Below are positions 1-9,021 of a stretch of DNA of 64,000 nt, piece by piece (positions within the stretch are counted from its first letter, which is position 1; each line of letters opens with the position of its first letter). This DNA is from Neisseria sp. DTU_2020_1000833_1_SI_GRL_NUU_006. Its GTDB lineage: Bacteria > Pseudomonadota > Gammaproteobacteria > Burkholderiales > Neisseriaceae. A model generated the notes under the pieces. It was not told the origin of the DNA and ran no database searches. It was given only the letters and a program-made list of their open reading frames with translations. The translations under genes were made by a program, and so were the position numbers. The stretch spans positions 1,984,001 to 2,048,000 of the forward strand of contig CP135593.1 of the NCBI GenBank assembly GCA_032388755.1. Direction: 5' to 3'.

Positions 1-622
1 GCGGGATGCGCAAGATGTCGCAAATATCTTGTACGGACAGCATTTCGCCTTTGTTGACGCGTTCGGGAGAATAGCGGGTAATCAGCAGGTGTTCTTTAAC
101 TGTGCCGCCTTGTTCGGCTTTGCGGGATTTGCTTTGCAGGATGCCCAAGATACGGTCGGAGTCACGGACGCTGGATACTTCGGGGTTGGTTGTAACGATG
201 GCTTCGTCGGCGAAGTAGAGTGCCATCAATGCGCCCTGTTCAATACCGGCGGGAGAGTCGCAGATGATGTATTCGAATCCCATTTTGTCACTGCTCAATT
301 CCTGCATGACTTTCTCAACGCCTTCACGGGTCAGTGCGTCTTTGTCGCGGGTTTGCGATGCAGGCAGAATGAAGAGGTTTTCGCAGTTTTTGTCTTTAAT
401 CAGTGCCTGAGTGAGCGTGGCTTCACCCTGGATGACGTTAATCAGGTCATACACAACGCGTCGTTCGCAACCCATAATCAGATCGAGGTTACGCAAACCG
501 ACGTCAAAGTCGATAACGGCAGTCTTGTGGCCTCGCAATGCCAATCCGGCTGCAATACTGGCGCTGGTCGTGGTTTTACCTACGCCGCCTTTACCTGATG
601 TTACTACGATGATTTTTGTCAC
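1..622 (-). CDS. minD: MinD, septum-site ATPase (3' end cut by window edge)
   Basis: Membrane-associated ParA-type ATPase that recruits MinC to block division at the poles. The N-terminus carries the deviant Walker A motif GKGGVGKTT, followed by the conserved MGCERRVVYDL segment. Translation starts at GTG (622-620), preceded by AAGGAA at a good distance; no ATG gives this N-terminus. It lies 27 bp downstream of minC on the same strand, the usual minC-minD order, and minE is expected just outside the window. About 207 of the usual ~270 residues are visible. Confidence 0.96.
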   Translation of the reverse strand, partial: MTKIIVVTSGKGGVGKTTTSASIAAGLALRGHKTAVIDFDVGLRNLDLIMGCERRVVYDLINVIQGEATLTQALIKDKNCENLFILPASQTRDKDALTREGVEKVMQELSSDKMGFEYIICDSPAGIEQGALMALYFADEAIVTTNPEVSSVRDSDRILGILQSKSRKAEQGGTVKEHLLITRYSPERVNKGEMLSVQDICDILRIP

Positions 623-649
623 GATATTTCCTTTCAAATTTTGGAACGG

Positions 650-1354
650 TTAATCTGTGTCGATTGCGCTGATAACCAAACGGTTGTCTTGCAATGAAAC
701 CTGTACGGCTTTTTTGTGCAGGTGGTCGGGCAGGTCTTGTTCGAAATTGCGGTAGATGCCCGCTACGGAGACCAGCTCCGCCTGCATGGAGTGAATAAAG
801 ATGCGCGCGTTGGTGTTGCCTTTCGCGCCTGCCAGCGCCCTGCCGCGCATGGGTGCATAGACGTGAATGTTTCCGTCGGCAATGAGTTCCGCACCTTCAC
901 TGACGATGCCGGTTACGATAAGGTCGCCGTTTTCCGCATAAACCTGCTGTCCGGTGCGGACGGGGGTGCTGATGAGGACGGTCGGGTTATTGATGACGGT
1001 TGCCTGAACGGGGGCAGGCTCTTGGTTGATTTTGGGTTGTTGCGGCTCGGATTTGTCGCTGCGGCTGAAAACCAAATGATAACGTGCAGCAAAAGACGAC
1101 CAACTTTCACTTTCATGGCGCAGCCCTAAAATCTGCATGCCATAACGGGCAAAAAGGGTCAGCATAGCTCCGATGTCCAATGACTCGGGATAATCGAAAT
1201 CCTGTACGTCTAAAACAAAAGGAACAATATCCAATTCTTGATACTGACCGGCGCGCTGGCGCAAAAATTCTTCCAGTTCGGTCAAGTCTGCGGTATGCAG
1301 GTGAATAGCCAGTACGTCAAGCCGGGCTGACTTTATGTCGAAGGCGGGTTTCAT
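650..1354 (-). CDS. minC: MinC, septum-site determining inhibitor
   Basis: Inhibitor of FtsZ polymerisation, positioned by MinD and MinE. The 234 residues match the family length (E. coli 231). The N-terminal half is the FtsZ-binding domain. A variable linker rich in Pro/Gln follows, and then the C-terminal beta-helix, with the conserved stretch GNIHVYAPMRGRALAG around residues 160-176 that binds MinD and dimerises. It is the first gene of the min operon; about 200 bp separate its start from the terminator of lysS. Confidence 0.95.
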   Translation of the reverse strand: MKPAFDIKSARLDVLAIHLHTADLTELEEFLRQRAGQYQELDIVPFVLDVQDFDYPESLDIGAMLTLFARYGMQILGLRHESESWSSFAARYHLVFSRSDKSEPQQPKINQEPAPVQATVINNPTVLISTPVRTGQQVYAENGDLIVTGIVSEGAELIADGNIHVYAPMRGRALAGAKGNTNARIFIHSMQAELVSVAGIYRNFEQDLPDHLHKKAVQVSLQDNRLVISAIDTD

Positions 1355-1515
1355 AGTGAGTAAATCATAAAATTTTTTAATTGTATAAGTTTACCGTGTA
1401 AATCTTGGCTATTCAATCCGTTTGGGTCGTCTGAAGTGAAATTTCCCATTCTCTTCTGAATTTCATGAGAAATCGATATAGGTTAATCAAAGTTACAAAG
1501 TGGTACAAAAACGAC

Positions 1516-1559
1516 AAAGGTCGTCTGAAAACCAATCTTCCGGTTTTCAGACGACCTTT
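1516..1559 (-). terminator. DUS-pair stem-loop after lysS
   Basis: Perfect 18-bp arms made of two inverted uptake sequences (AAAGGTCGTCTGAAAACC and its complement), followed by T-rich sequence. It lies 20 bp beyond the lysS stop, so it probably ends lysS transcription and also serves as a DNA uptake site. Confidence 0.75.
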
Positions 1560-1578
1560 TCTTTATTATCTGCCTACC

Positions 1579-3090
1579 TTATTCGGGACGCATTTGCGGG
1601 AACAAAATCACGTCGCGGATGGTTTGCGAATCGGTCAGCAGCATCACCAGGCGGTCGATGCCGATGCCGCAACCGCCTGTCGGCGGCAGGCCGAATTCCA
1701 TCGCGCGGATGTAGTCGGCATCGTAGTGCATGGCTTCGTCGTCGCCCGCGTCTTTTTGCGCCACTTGCGCTTTGAAGCGTTCGGCTTGGTCTTCGGGGTC
1801 GTTCAACTCGGAATAGCCGTTTGCCAATTCGCGACCGACAACGAACAATTCGAAACGTTCGGTCAGGCCTTTTTTCGTATCCGAAGCGCGTGCCAACGGG
1901 GAAACTTCGACCGGGTAATCGACGATGAAGGTCGGGTTCCACAGTTTGCCCTCGGCGCAACCTTCAAACAGGGCAAGTTGCAGGCTGCCGATGCCGGGGG
2001 ACGGCGGCAGGCTTTCGCCGTGTTTGACGATTTCTTTTTTCAGCCACTCCGCATCGTTCAACTGCTCGTCGGTGTAGTGCGGATTGTATTTTTTGATGGC
2101 TTCGAGAATGGTCAGGCGCTCAAACGGGCTTTCCAAATCGACTTCTTTGCCGTTGTAGCTGATTTTCGCCGTGCCGTTTACCGTGCGCGATGCGTTGCGG
2201 ATGATGTCTTCCGCCATCTGCATCATGCGTTCGTAGTCGGAGAAGGCTTCGTAGAATTCAATCATGGTAAATTCGGGGTTGTGGCGCACGGACATGCCTT
2301 CGTTGCGGAAGCTGCGGTTGATTTCAAACACGCGCTCCAAACCGCCGACCACCAGGCGTTTCAGATACAGCTCGGGGGCGATGCGCAGGTAGAGCGGGAT
2401 GTCCAAAGCGTTGTGATGGGTCACGAACGGTTTCGCCGTCGCGCCGCCGGGAATCGGGTGCATCATCGGGGTTTCGACTTCGAGATAATGCTCGTTCACC
2501 ATGAAATTGCGCACGGATTGGATGATTTGGCTGCGTTTGATAAACGTATTGCGCGATTCTTCGTTGGCAATCAAATCGACGTAGCGTTGGCGGTATTTGG
2601 TTTCCTGATCGCTCAAGCCTTTGTGTTTGTCGGGCAGCGGGCGCAGGGATTTGGACAACAGGCGGATGTCGGACACGCGCACGGTCAATTCGCCGTGGTT
2701 GGTTTTGAACAAAGTGCCTTCCGCGCCGACGATGTCACCCAAGTCCCAATGGTTGAAATCGTCCAAAACTTCCTGACTCACGCCTTTGTTGTTCAGATAA
2801 AGCTGGATTTGGCCGGTCACGTCTTGGATGGTGGCAAAGCTCGCCTTGCCCATTTGGCGTTTGAGCATCATGCGGCCGGCAATTTTGACGGGAACGGCTT
2901 GCGGGTCGAGTTCTTCTTTGCTGATTTCGCCGTATCGGGCGTGCAAATCGGCGGCAAAGCTGTCGCGCTTGAAGTTGTTGGGATAGGCAATGCGCTGTTG
3001 GCGGATGTTGTGCAGTTTTTCGCGGCGCAGGGCGATGATTTGGTTTTCGTCCAACTGCGGCTCGGTTTGCGGATTGTTTTGTTCGCTCAT
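1579..3090 (-). CDS. lysS: Lysyl-tRNA synthetase, class II
   Basis: Charges tRNA-Lys in the cytoplasm. The 503 residues match bacterial class II LysRS (about 505). An OB-fold anticodon-binding domain occupies roughly residues 60-170, followed by the class II catalytic core. Motif 2 (the FRNEGMSVRHNPEFTMIEFYEA region, around residue 270) and motif 3 (GIGIDRLVMLLT) near the C-terminus are recognisable. It appears to be a single-gene unit with its own downstream stem-loop. The ATG at 3090 is preceded by a GGA-containing RBS. Confidence 0.97.
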   Translation of the reverse strand: MSEQNNPQTEPQLDENQIIALRREKLHNIRQQRIAYPNNFKRDSFAADLHARYGEISKEELDPQAVPVKIAGRMMLKRQMGKASFATIQDVTGQIQLYLNNKGVSQEVLDDFNHWDLGDIVGAEGTLFKTNHGELTVRVSDIRLLSKSLRPLPDKHKGLSDQETKYRQRYVDLIANEESRNTFIKRSQIIQSVRNFMVNEHYLEVETPMMHPIPGGATAKPFVTHHNALDIPLYLRIAPELYLKRLVVGGLERVFEINRSFRNEGMSVRHNPEFTMIEFYEAFSDYERMMQMAEDIIRNASRTVNGTAKISYNGKEVDLESPFERLTILEAIKKYNPHYTDEQLNDAEWLKKEIVKHGESLPPSPGIGSLQLALFEGCAEGKLWNPTFIVDYPVEVSPLARASDTKKGLTERFELFVVGRELANGYSELNDPEDQAERFKAQVAQKDAGDDEAMHYDADYIRAMEFGLPPTGGCGIGIDRLVMLLTDSQTIRDVILFPQMRPE

Positions 3091-3200
3091 GGTGTTTTCC
3101 GGAAAAATAAATCAGGCGCAATCTGTTTCAGACGACCTGATTGAATCACAAAATTTGCGCATATTTTACGCGATGTCGGTGTTTTTTTCTATAAAGGCAA

Positions 3201-3242
3201 AAATGCCGCCCGAAACCCGAAAATCGGTTGCAGGCGGCATTT
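3201..3242 (-). terminator. Stem-loop after aldA
   Basis: Inverted repeat AAATGCCGCC / GGCGGCATTT with T-rich flanks, 27 bp past the aldA stop. Unlike most terminators in this window it contains no uptake sequence. Confidence 0.65.
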
Positions 3243-3268
3243 CGTTTAACTGAGGCTAATATCGGTAG

Positions 3269-4711
3269 TTAAATATTGGTTTCCAGATAAACGACTTGGG
3301 TTTGCAGATATTCTTCCAAACCGTGTTTGCCGTCCGCGCCGCCGATACCGGATTTTTTCCAGCCCGCATGGAAGCCCTGCATGGCTTCGAAGTTTTCGCG
3401 GTTGATGTAGGTTTCGCCGAATTGCAGGCGGCGGGTGACGTAGAAGGCTTCGTTCAGGTTGGTGGTGTACACGGAGCTGGTCAGACCGAATTCACAGTCG
3501 TTTGCCAAGGCGATGACTTGGTCGAGCGTGTCGAAAGTGGCAACTGGCAGGACGGGGCCGAAGGTTTCTTCCTTCATGATGTCCATGTTGTTGTCGGTAT
3601 CGGTCAGCAGGGTCGGCTCGAAGAAGTAGCCGCGTCCTTCGGCGCGTTTGCCGCCGCAGACCAGCGTCGCACCTTGTTTGATGGCGCGTTCCACTTTTTC
3701 GGCAACGGCTTTGACGGCGCGCTCTTCAATCAGCGGACCCATTTCCAGCGCGCCTGCTTCCGCTTCGGCAGGGTTGCCGTAGCGCACGCCTTTCATGGCG
3801 GCGGTCATTTTTTCAATGAACGCGTCTTTCAGGCTGCTGTGGACATAGACGCGCTCGGCGCAGTTGCAGATTTGACCGGTGTTGCCGACGCGCGAAGCCA
3901 AGATGGATTTCACTGCCAAGTCCAAATCCGCGTCTTTCAAAACGATGGCGGGGGCTTTGCCGCCGAGTTCCAGCGAGACTTTGGTGATGTTGGCGGAAGC
4001 GGCTTCCATCACTTGGCGGCCTGCTTCGACGGAGCCGGTCAGGCTGACCATATCGACTTGCGGATGGGCGGACAAGGCATTGCCGATTTCCGCGCCGGGG
4101 CCGTTCACCACGTTGAACACGCCTGCGGGCAGTCCGACCGCATCGACGATTTCGGCGAAAATGTGGCAGTTGATCGGGGTCACGCTGCTGGGTTTGACGA
4201 CGATGGTGTTGCCCGTGACCAAAGCAGGGCCCATTTTGCGGGCAATCAGGAAAAAGGGAAAGTTCCACGGCAGGATGCCTGCCACGACGCCCAGCGGGCG
4301 TTTGAACAATAAAATATTTTCGCGCGGGCGGTCGCTTTGGATGATTTCGCCTTCATAACGGCGCGCCCATTCGGCTTGGTAATCGAGATAGTCGGCGGTG
4401 AACATGACTTCCACGCGCGCCAAGTCTTTGGTTTTGCCGCCTTCGGCAACGATGGTGTCGGTCAGCTCGTCGGCGCGTTCGCGTATGCCTTGGGCGATTT
4501 TGCGCAAATACGCGCCGCGTTCGACCGCAGGCAGCCGCTCCCATGCAGGTTGCGCCGCGCGCGCCGCCGCTACGGCGCGGTCAACGTCAGCTTTGCCGCC
4601 TTTGGGTTCGCGGGCGATGGCCTCTTCGGTGGACGGGTTCAATACATCACGCCATTCGCCGTTGAAATCGTTTTCAAAGCGTCCGTTGATGTACATGGCC
4701 AATTGTTTCAT
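3269..4711 (-). CDS. aldA: Lactaldehyde/aldehyde dehydrogenase, AldA type
   Basis: NAD-dependent oxidation of lactaldehyde or related aldehydes to acids, in the cytoplasm. The 480-residue form closely resembles E. coli AldA, sharing ARRYEGEIIQSDRP, GILPWNFPFFLIARKM, LELGGKAPAIV with the general-base Glu, and a C-terminal INRENFEAMQGFHAGW. The catalytic Cys sits in NTGQICNCAERV. I chose the ATG at 4711 because CAGGAGAA lies just upstream and homology begins there; a longer in-frame start at 4777 has no support. It stands alone between its terminator and an AT-rich gap. Confidence 0.93.
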   Translation of the reverse strand: MKQLAMYINGRFENDFNGEWRDVLNPSTEEAIAREPKGGKADVDRAVAAARAAQPAWERLPAVERGAYLRKIAQGIRERADELTDTIVAEGGKTKDLARVEVMFTADYLDYQAEWARRYEGEIIQSDRPRENILLFKRPLGVVAGILPWNFPFFLIARKMGPALVTGNTIVVKPSSVTPINCHIFAEIVDAVGLPAGVFNVVNGPGAEIGNALSAHPQVDMVSLTGSVEAGRQVMEAASANITKVSLELGGKAPAIVLKDADLDLAVKSILASRVGNTGQICNCAERVYVHSSLKDAFIEKMTAAMKGVRYGNPAEAEAGALEMGPLIEERAVKAVAEKVERAIKQGATLVCGGKRAEGRGYFFEPTLLTDTDNNMDIMKEETFGPVLPVATFDTLDQVIALANDCEFGLTSSVYTTNLNEAFYVTRRLQFGETYINRENFEAMQGFHAGWKKSGIGGADGKHGLEEYLQTQVVYLETNI

Positions 4712-5100
4712 TTCAAATTCTCCTGTTGTTGTATTCGTGTGTAGTTTTAGTTTATGCTCAAATTGTCTGGCATACAAGTATATTTTTAGTAGAAATAGAT
4801 TATTGCGAAAAATAAAATATGGATTATTGTTATAAAATTTTTTAAGCCATTACTTGAAGTCCGATACTGTATATTTTCCATTATCGCGAACACAAAACCG
4901 GCACATTTTTGAAAGCGAGAATCCACGCGTTTTATTCATCAATTTGGTTCGATATTCTTTTTTTATTTACCTGAAGCTATGAAAAATAGAAGGATAACCA
5001 AATAGGTCAAATAGGAAAAAGTTATTCACACAGATTTTCAGCGGGCGCAGGAATAATTACCGAATAGACACATACCGGCTGCTATTCCATTCTCTCTGCC
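4712..5100. other. AT-rich gap without a recognisable gene
   Basis: About 390 bp of low-GC sequence between aldA and the toxin-cassette graveyard. It must hold the aldA promoter. No open frame, tRNA or clear repeat is visible. The composition change marks the left edge of an accessory region. Confidence 0.6.
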
Positions 5101-5101
5101 A

Positions 5102-5500
5102 ATGCACACCCGTGGCCTGATAGTGGATGAATACGGCAAAATAGCCAAAGAGCTGTACAAAATGGGACATAAGACCGAAGCACGTATCATCAGCCGGTTG
5201 GCCAAAGAAACCGCCGCTCAGCCGCGTGATACTAAGGCGCAGCAACAGTTTGATGCAGCTGTCAACAACGGCATGACTGCTGAAAAACTGACCCAAAACC
5301 TGAAGCATCAACTTGATGAAAGCGAGCAATTCAGCAATCTGGCACGAAAATTGTCGGAAAGCGGACATAAAACGGAAGCGAAACTTATGCAGGATATTTC
5401 CGTTGCGGCAGCCGGTCGATCCATTCGGAGGAACATCAGTGGAACGCAGCAATACCCAATCGGCAGAAAAATCGTCCCTATATCAAGAACACGGGGATGA
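5102..5500 (+). pseudogene. Fragment of a large secreted adhesin/toxin (pre-VENN region)
   Basis: An open frame of 132 codons, rich in Lys, Glu and Ala, that carries an internal repeat: YKMGHKTEARIISRLAKE resembles the later SESGHKTEAKLMQDIS. It lies directly upstream of and on the same strand as a frameshifted VENN pretoxin, which suggests it is the preceding part of the same decayed CdiA/TpsA-like protein. It has no RBS or signal peptide and its last residues run out of frame. The family is not recognised with certainty. Confidence 0.45.
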
Positions 5501-5519
5501 CGGATTGACGCGGTAGTTT

Positions 5520-6947
5520 TGGATCCGGACATACGACAAACCATATTTGCAGAAACCATACGGCGACGACGCTTTAGCCGGCGCGCTGGCATCGGAGGGG
5601 CGGAAGCGGCCGCACCCGTCATCGGCAAATGGCTGTACGGCAAAGGCGACGGCGGCAGCCTGAGTGTGGAGGAAAAAGAGACCGTTTCGGCGATCACAAG
5701 GATGCTGGGCTGCGGGAAAATCGTCTGCCGATGTAATGCGGGGCGGGATGGCAGCCGATGGAGCGGTGGAGAATAATTTCTATCTGACGCAGGAGGCTTT
5801 AAAACGGGACGAACATACAGCCCGTAAAATTTATTCCGTCATAAAAGAGCAAGCCGAGAATGAATGCAGTTCCAAAGGAAGAATTACCGAATGTCGTCAA
5901 AATATAGGACGCATTATCGAGTTTACCCAAGACAAACGCTTTGACAGTAGGTTTAAGGACTTGAAAAAAGAATCCTTATATTACTTAAATCAACATCCTG
6001 ATTTAGTAGCCTCTTATTTGAAGGCTGAATACGAAAAGCTGGATAGGGAAGACAAAAGTATCCTGCACCGCTACATCTCACCTGGGGCTGAAATCGTTTC
6101 GGGCAGTTTGGGGTTTGTGCTTTCCAGTGCAGCAGCAGGCGGAGCCTGTGCCGAGACTTTCGGCTTAGGCTGTGCCGTCGCTTTGGTCGGCATACCGTCT
6201 TCCTACGATCATGTCGTTACAGGAACGAAGAACTTCGGAAAAAAAGCCAGCGAACAACGACCGACGATTACGGTTCAGACCTTGAAGCAGTTGGGGCTGT
6301 CGGAGCAGGCTGCAGAATATGTTCAGTTCTCTATAGATTTGTTCAGTGTGGGTAAATCGGTGGCCGGTATGCCTAAGGCTAAGCCTGTGTCTTATGTGAA
6401 ACCGAGATGGGAGGTTGATAGGAAGCTTAATAAATTGACAACTCGTGAACAGGTGGAGAAAAATGTTCAGGAAATAAAAAATGGAAATAAAAACAGTAAC
6501 TTTAGCCAACATGCTCAACTAGAGAGGAAAATTAAAAAATTAAGAACTTCAGAAGGAAAGGCAAATTCTGCATCTGCAGCTTGATTGAAACTTGATTTGA
6601 AGACATCTCAAGCTGCTAATCAAGTTGTTGAAAGTTTGAGAAGTACAGGTAAGCTTCCTTCTAATTATATTGCTAAATCTCAGGCGATAAGTATGGGATG
6701 ACGTCCAGGAAAAGCCTTGGGTAATACAATAAAAAATGGACAATTAGGGGAAGATATTTTTGCAAATTCTACAAATATTTTACCTGCTAAACAGGGTAGG
6801 ATATGGTATGAAGCGGACATTGGCTTAATAAATACCATGTCAAGATCGAACCAGACTGGTACTAGATTGTTATATTCTAACGATGGATTGCTATATATAA
6901 CAACTGATCATTATATCTCTGCAACACAAATTGGAACTTGGAAATAG
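5520..6947 (+). pseudogene. VENN pretoxin plus barnase-like RNase toxin, broken
   Basis: Remnant of a contact-dependent toxin tip. Frames 1 and 3 must be joined near 5705 to read LSVEEKETVSAITRMLG then AAGKSSADVMRGG and GAVENN, the pretoxin/VENN signature. The rest lies in one frame. A helical, glycine-rich segment at about 6080-6200 is followed by a domain at about 6600-6944 that aligns with barnase: the KLPSNYIAKSQA region, WYEADI, LLYSND and TTDHY. Equivalents of barnase Lys27 (6675), Glu73 (6810), Arg83 (6843), Arg87 (6864) and His102 (6909) are all present. Two in-frame TGA codons (6582-6584 and 6699-6701) interrupt it; the second replaces the Trp that follows Leu-Gly in barnase. There is no start codon upstream, so it is either a silent cassette or a dead gene. 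Confidence 0.82.
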
Positions 6948-6958
6948 GAGTATAACTT

Positions 6959-7240
6959 ATGCAAATAGAGATTATCGGTAGTAAAATTTATACGGGACAA
7001 GATTTTCATAATCAAATTTCAAAAATATTTTCTATACAAGATTATTATGGGAACAATCTTGATGCTTTGTGGGATTTATTGAGCACAAATGTAGAACGAC
7101 CGATTACTTTGGTATGGAAAGATGCTATGTTCTCAAAAAATCAATTAAAAAGTATATTTATTGAAATAGTAAAGGTTCTAGAAAGAGTAAGAAACAAGAT
7201 GAGGATTATGGATTCGAAGAAAAATTTAATTATATTTTAG
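6959..7240 (+). CDS. Barstar-like RNase inhibitor (immunity protein)
   Basis: A 93-residue protein of the barstar family, which binds barnase-type RNases and covers their active site. The segment FSIQDYYGNNLDALWDLL (residues 24-41) matches the barstar signature, and Tyr29, Asp35, Trp38 and Asp39, which contact barnase, stand at the same positions. It starts 11 bp after the barnase-like pseudogene, with GGAG as RBS, so toxin and immunity are coupled. Its frame is intact although the toxin is broken. The last ~20 residues diverge from the family and may reflect a late frameshift. Confidence 0.88.
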   Translation: MQIEIIGSKIYTGQDFHNQISKIFSIQDYYGNNLDALWDLLSTNVERPITLVWKDAMFSKNQLKSIFIEIVKVLERVRNKMRIMDSKKNLIIF

Positions 7241-7299
7241 AGTAAGCAAACCCTAATTACATTACGTACACAGGCTTAAAACTCCTCGGAGCCAATTAA

Positions 7300-7520
7300 A
7301 CAAGCCGTAGCCTATAACTTAAACTCAACAAGTAGCATGTGTGCAGAACGCACGCATGCAGTTTTCAAGCTTTGAGCCAAAAAGGTCGTCTGAAACAACA
7401 AATACGGTTTCAGACGGCCTTTCTTTCAACAAGCCGCCACAGCAATCAGACAAAAGCAACCACCCACCGCCACACCCGTATCGGCAGCACGGCTAGCAAA
7501 ATCATTATCCGAAGCGGTGT
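7300..7520 (+). repeat. Toxin-cassette boundary repeat, copy a
   Basis: Begins with AAGCCGTAGCCTA and a GCATGTGTGC...GCACGCATGC segment, followed by a DUS stem-loop (7381-7426) and the start of a TpsA-like frame (SNQTKATTHRHTRIGSTA). Nearly the same block occurs on the minus strand at about 55530-55735 and 58560-58745. It marks the 5' end of each silent toxin cassette. Confidence 0.8.
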
Positions 7521-7721
7521 AGACACAACTACTCTAAGACGGCAAATTTTGAACGACATAGCCTTTCGGGTATGACATTAAAGGCCGATATGATCAAACA
7601 GCTCGAAATCCATCTGGCCATACCCGCACAAACTAATAAGGAGCAAAGATTGCAGTTGCAACGCGTGGTAGAGTATGAAAAAAATCTAAACATTAAAGTC
7701 AAAATTACGGAGATCGAATAA
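7433..7721 (+). pseudogene. Internally deleted TpsA cassette: FHA fragment joined to a toxin tail
   Basis: The first part encodes THRHTRIGSTASKIIIRSG, matching the intact tpsA at about 62435-62380. After an abrupt junction near 7535, another frame encodes FERHSLSGMTLKADMIKQ and continues to a TAA at 7719-7721, one base before the immunity remnant. More than 1 kb of filament and most of the toxin domain are missing. The same junction exists at 55500-55540, so the deletion predates the duplication. The toxin family cannot be named from the tail. Confidence 0.72.
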
Positions 7722-8085
7722 ATGACTTTCAATCAAGAACAAGATTATTGGGCCGGCTATAAGGCAAACGAAAGAGCCTTGATTATTCAAACATGGTCAG
7801 GATTTGGGCGATATGCTCCAGACCACCTATATCCCCCCATATCCTGCCATTGGACACCGACAATGGAACTTTAGGCACGACAGTCTTGCAAGCATTGGCG
7901 AACAGCAGGACGTTAGACAACGAAGCTGAACGTATTGATTTTTTAAAACAGGAAAGTTTTAAACCACGTTATGAAGATTGGGTTGCCAACCTATGCGGGA
8001 ACTTGGGCTATAAAACCAGACGTGCACTATTCAAAAACATGATGAACGGAAATATTCGGCTGCACAACGGCTGTCTGAAAATCAG
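7722..8085 (+). pseudogene. Broken CdiI-like (DUF1436-type) immunity gene
   Basis: Sister of the intact gene at 54839-55330. It starts at ATG 7722 directly after the toxin tail and encodes a diverged N-terminus. A one-base loss in the C-run at 7833-7838 (CCCCCCAT here, CCCCCTCAT in the sister) shifts the frame. The next frame encodes DTDNGTLGTTVLQALANSRT up to about 8085, where similarity stops and roughly 55 C-terminal residues are missing. Both a frameshift and a truncation make a functional product unlikely. Confidence 0.8.
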
Positions 8086-8232
8086 AGCATGCCGCTCTGG
8101 CTCCTGAACTTTTGCACGGACACGCGGCTTTATTGGACAGTGTCGGTCTTAGTTTCGACACAAAACAGGCACACCCCGAGATAAGCGGTGGTAAAGAAAA
8201 AAGCCTAAACGACTGTTTAGGCTTAGGGAAAG

Positions 8233-8308
8233 TGGTGGGTCGTGAGCGATTCGAACGCTCGACCAACGGATTAAAAGTCCGCTGCTCTACCGACTGAGCT
8301 AACGACCC
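8233..8308 (-). tRNA. tRNA-Lys(TTT)
   Basis: A 76-nt cloverleaf including an encoded CCA end. The acceptor stem GGGTCGT pairs with the 3' strand, the D-arm has AGCTCAGTCGGTAGAGC, the anticodon loop is CTTTTAA, and the T-loop is GTTCGAATC. It lies at the right edge of the toxin-cassette remnants, a typical landing site for accessory DNA, though I see no att duplication beside it. Confidence 0.97.
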
Positions 8309-8494
8309 GATAAGCTGTGAATTATATTGGCCGACATCCTGCTCGTCAATAAGTTTTTTGAATTTTTTTTTCAATAAAAGTAAACAGCCTGTTATTTGCC
8401 CTTAAACTGCCCTATTTTACTGGTCCGTTATGTTATGATTCCCACGCCTGCCTGAAAAGGGATAGGCGTTTTCCAGATTAAGAAAGGATAAAAC

Positions 8495-8896
8495 ATGAAA
8501 AAATTACTGATTGCTGCGATGATAATGGCTGGTTTGGCTGCATGCTCTCAAGAGGCCAAACAACAAACCCAAGAGGCTGCTTCTGCCGTAGCTTCTGATG
8601 CCAATGCTGCTGCTTCCGAAGCAAAAGATGCGGCTGATAAAGCAGTTTCCGAAGCAAAAGATGCGGCTGCCGATGCCAAAGACGCTGCCGAAAAAGCCGT
8701 TTCTGATGTTAAAGATGCTGCTGCCGATGCTAAGGCAAGCGCAGATAAAGCCTTATCAAATGCAACCGAATCCACAGGAAAAGCAGTTGAAGAAGCTGCC
8801 AAAGATGCAAAAAATGCTGCAAAAAATGCTTTGGACAAGGCCGCTGATGCAACCCACAAAGCAGCAGACAAAATGAAAGATGCTGCAAATAAGTAG
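8495..8896 (+). CDS. Alanine/lysine-rich repeat lipoprotein
   Basis: 133 residues. The N-terminus MKKLLIAAMIMAGLAACSQ is a lipoprotein signal with lipobox LAAC and lipid-modified Cys17. The mature part consists of imperfect KDAA(A/E)DA and SEAKDAADKA repeats, predicted to be one long amphipathic helix, similar in composition to LEA-like or YjbJ/Lpp-like helical proteins. RBS AAGGA precedes the ATG. It lies alone, after tRNA-Lys and before trpC. The function is unknown; a periplasmic or outer-membrane helical spacer or stress protein is a guess from composition. Confidence 0.85.
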   Translation: MKKLLIAAMIMAGLAACSQEAKQQTQEAASAVASDANAAASEAKDAADKAVSEAKDAAADAKDAAEKAVSDVKDAAADAKASADKALSNATESTGKAVEEAAKDAKNAAKNALDKAADATHKAADKMKDAANK

Positions 8897-9021
8897 TTAA
8901 TTTAAAAGCATATAAACAAGCTGTCGAAATTATTCCGTACGGCTTGTTTTGTTTACCTCGTTTTATTTTTCAGACGACCTCTTGTGTTAAGATGACGGTT
9001 TTACCGTGCAGGAAATCTGTT

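Noticed and set aside
1465..3144. 559-codon open frame on the plus strand opposite lysS
   Set aside because: Antisense shadow of a GC-rich conserved gene; no RBS, no recognisable protein, and lysS explains the DNA.
6582..6701. TGA read as selenocysteine or tryptophan
   Set aside because: No sign of recoding elements, and other genes in the window use TGA as a stop; simple decay is more likely.
8101..8230. Possible start of a new gene after the broken CdiI-like copy (PELLHGHAALLDSVGLSFD)
   Set aside because: Only about 40 codons without a start before the tRNA; it may be a gene fragment but cannot be supported as a feature.
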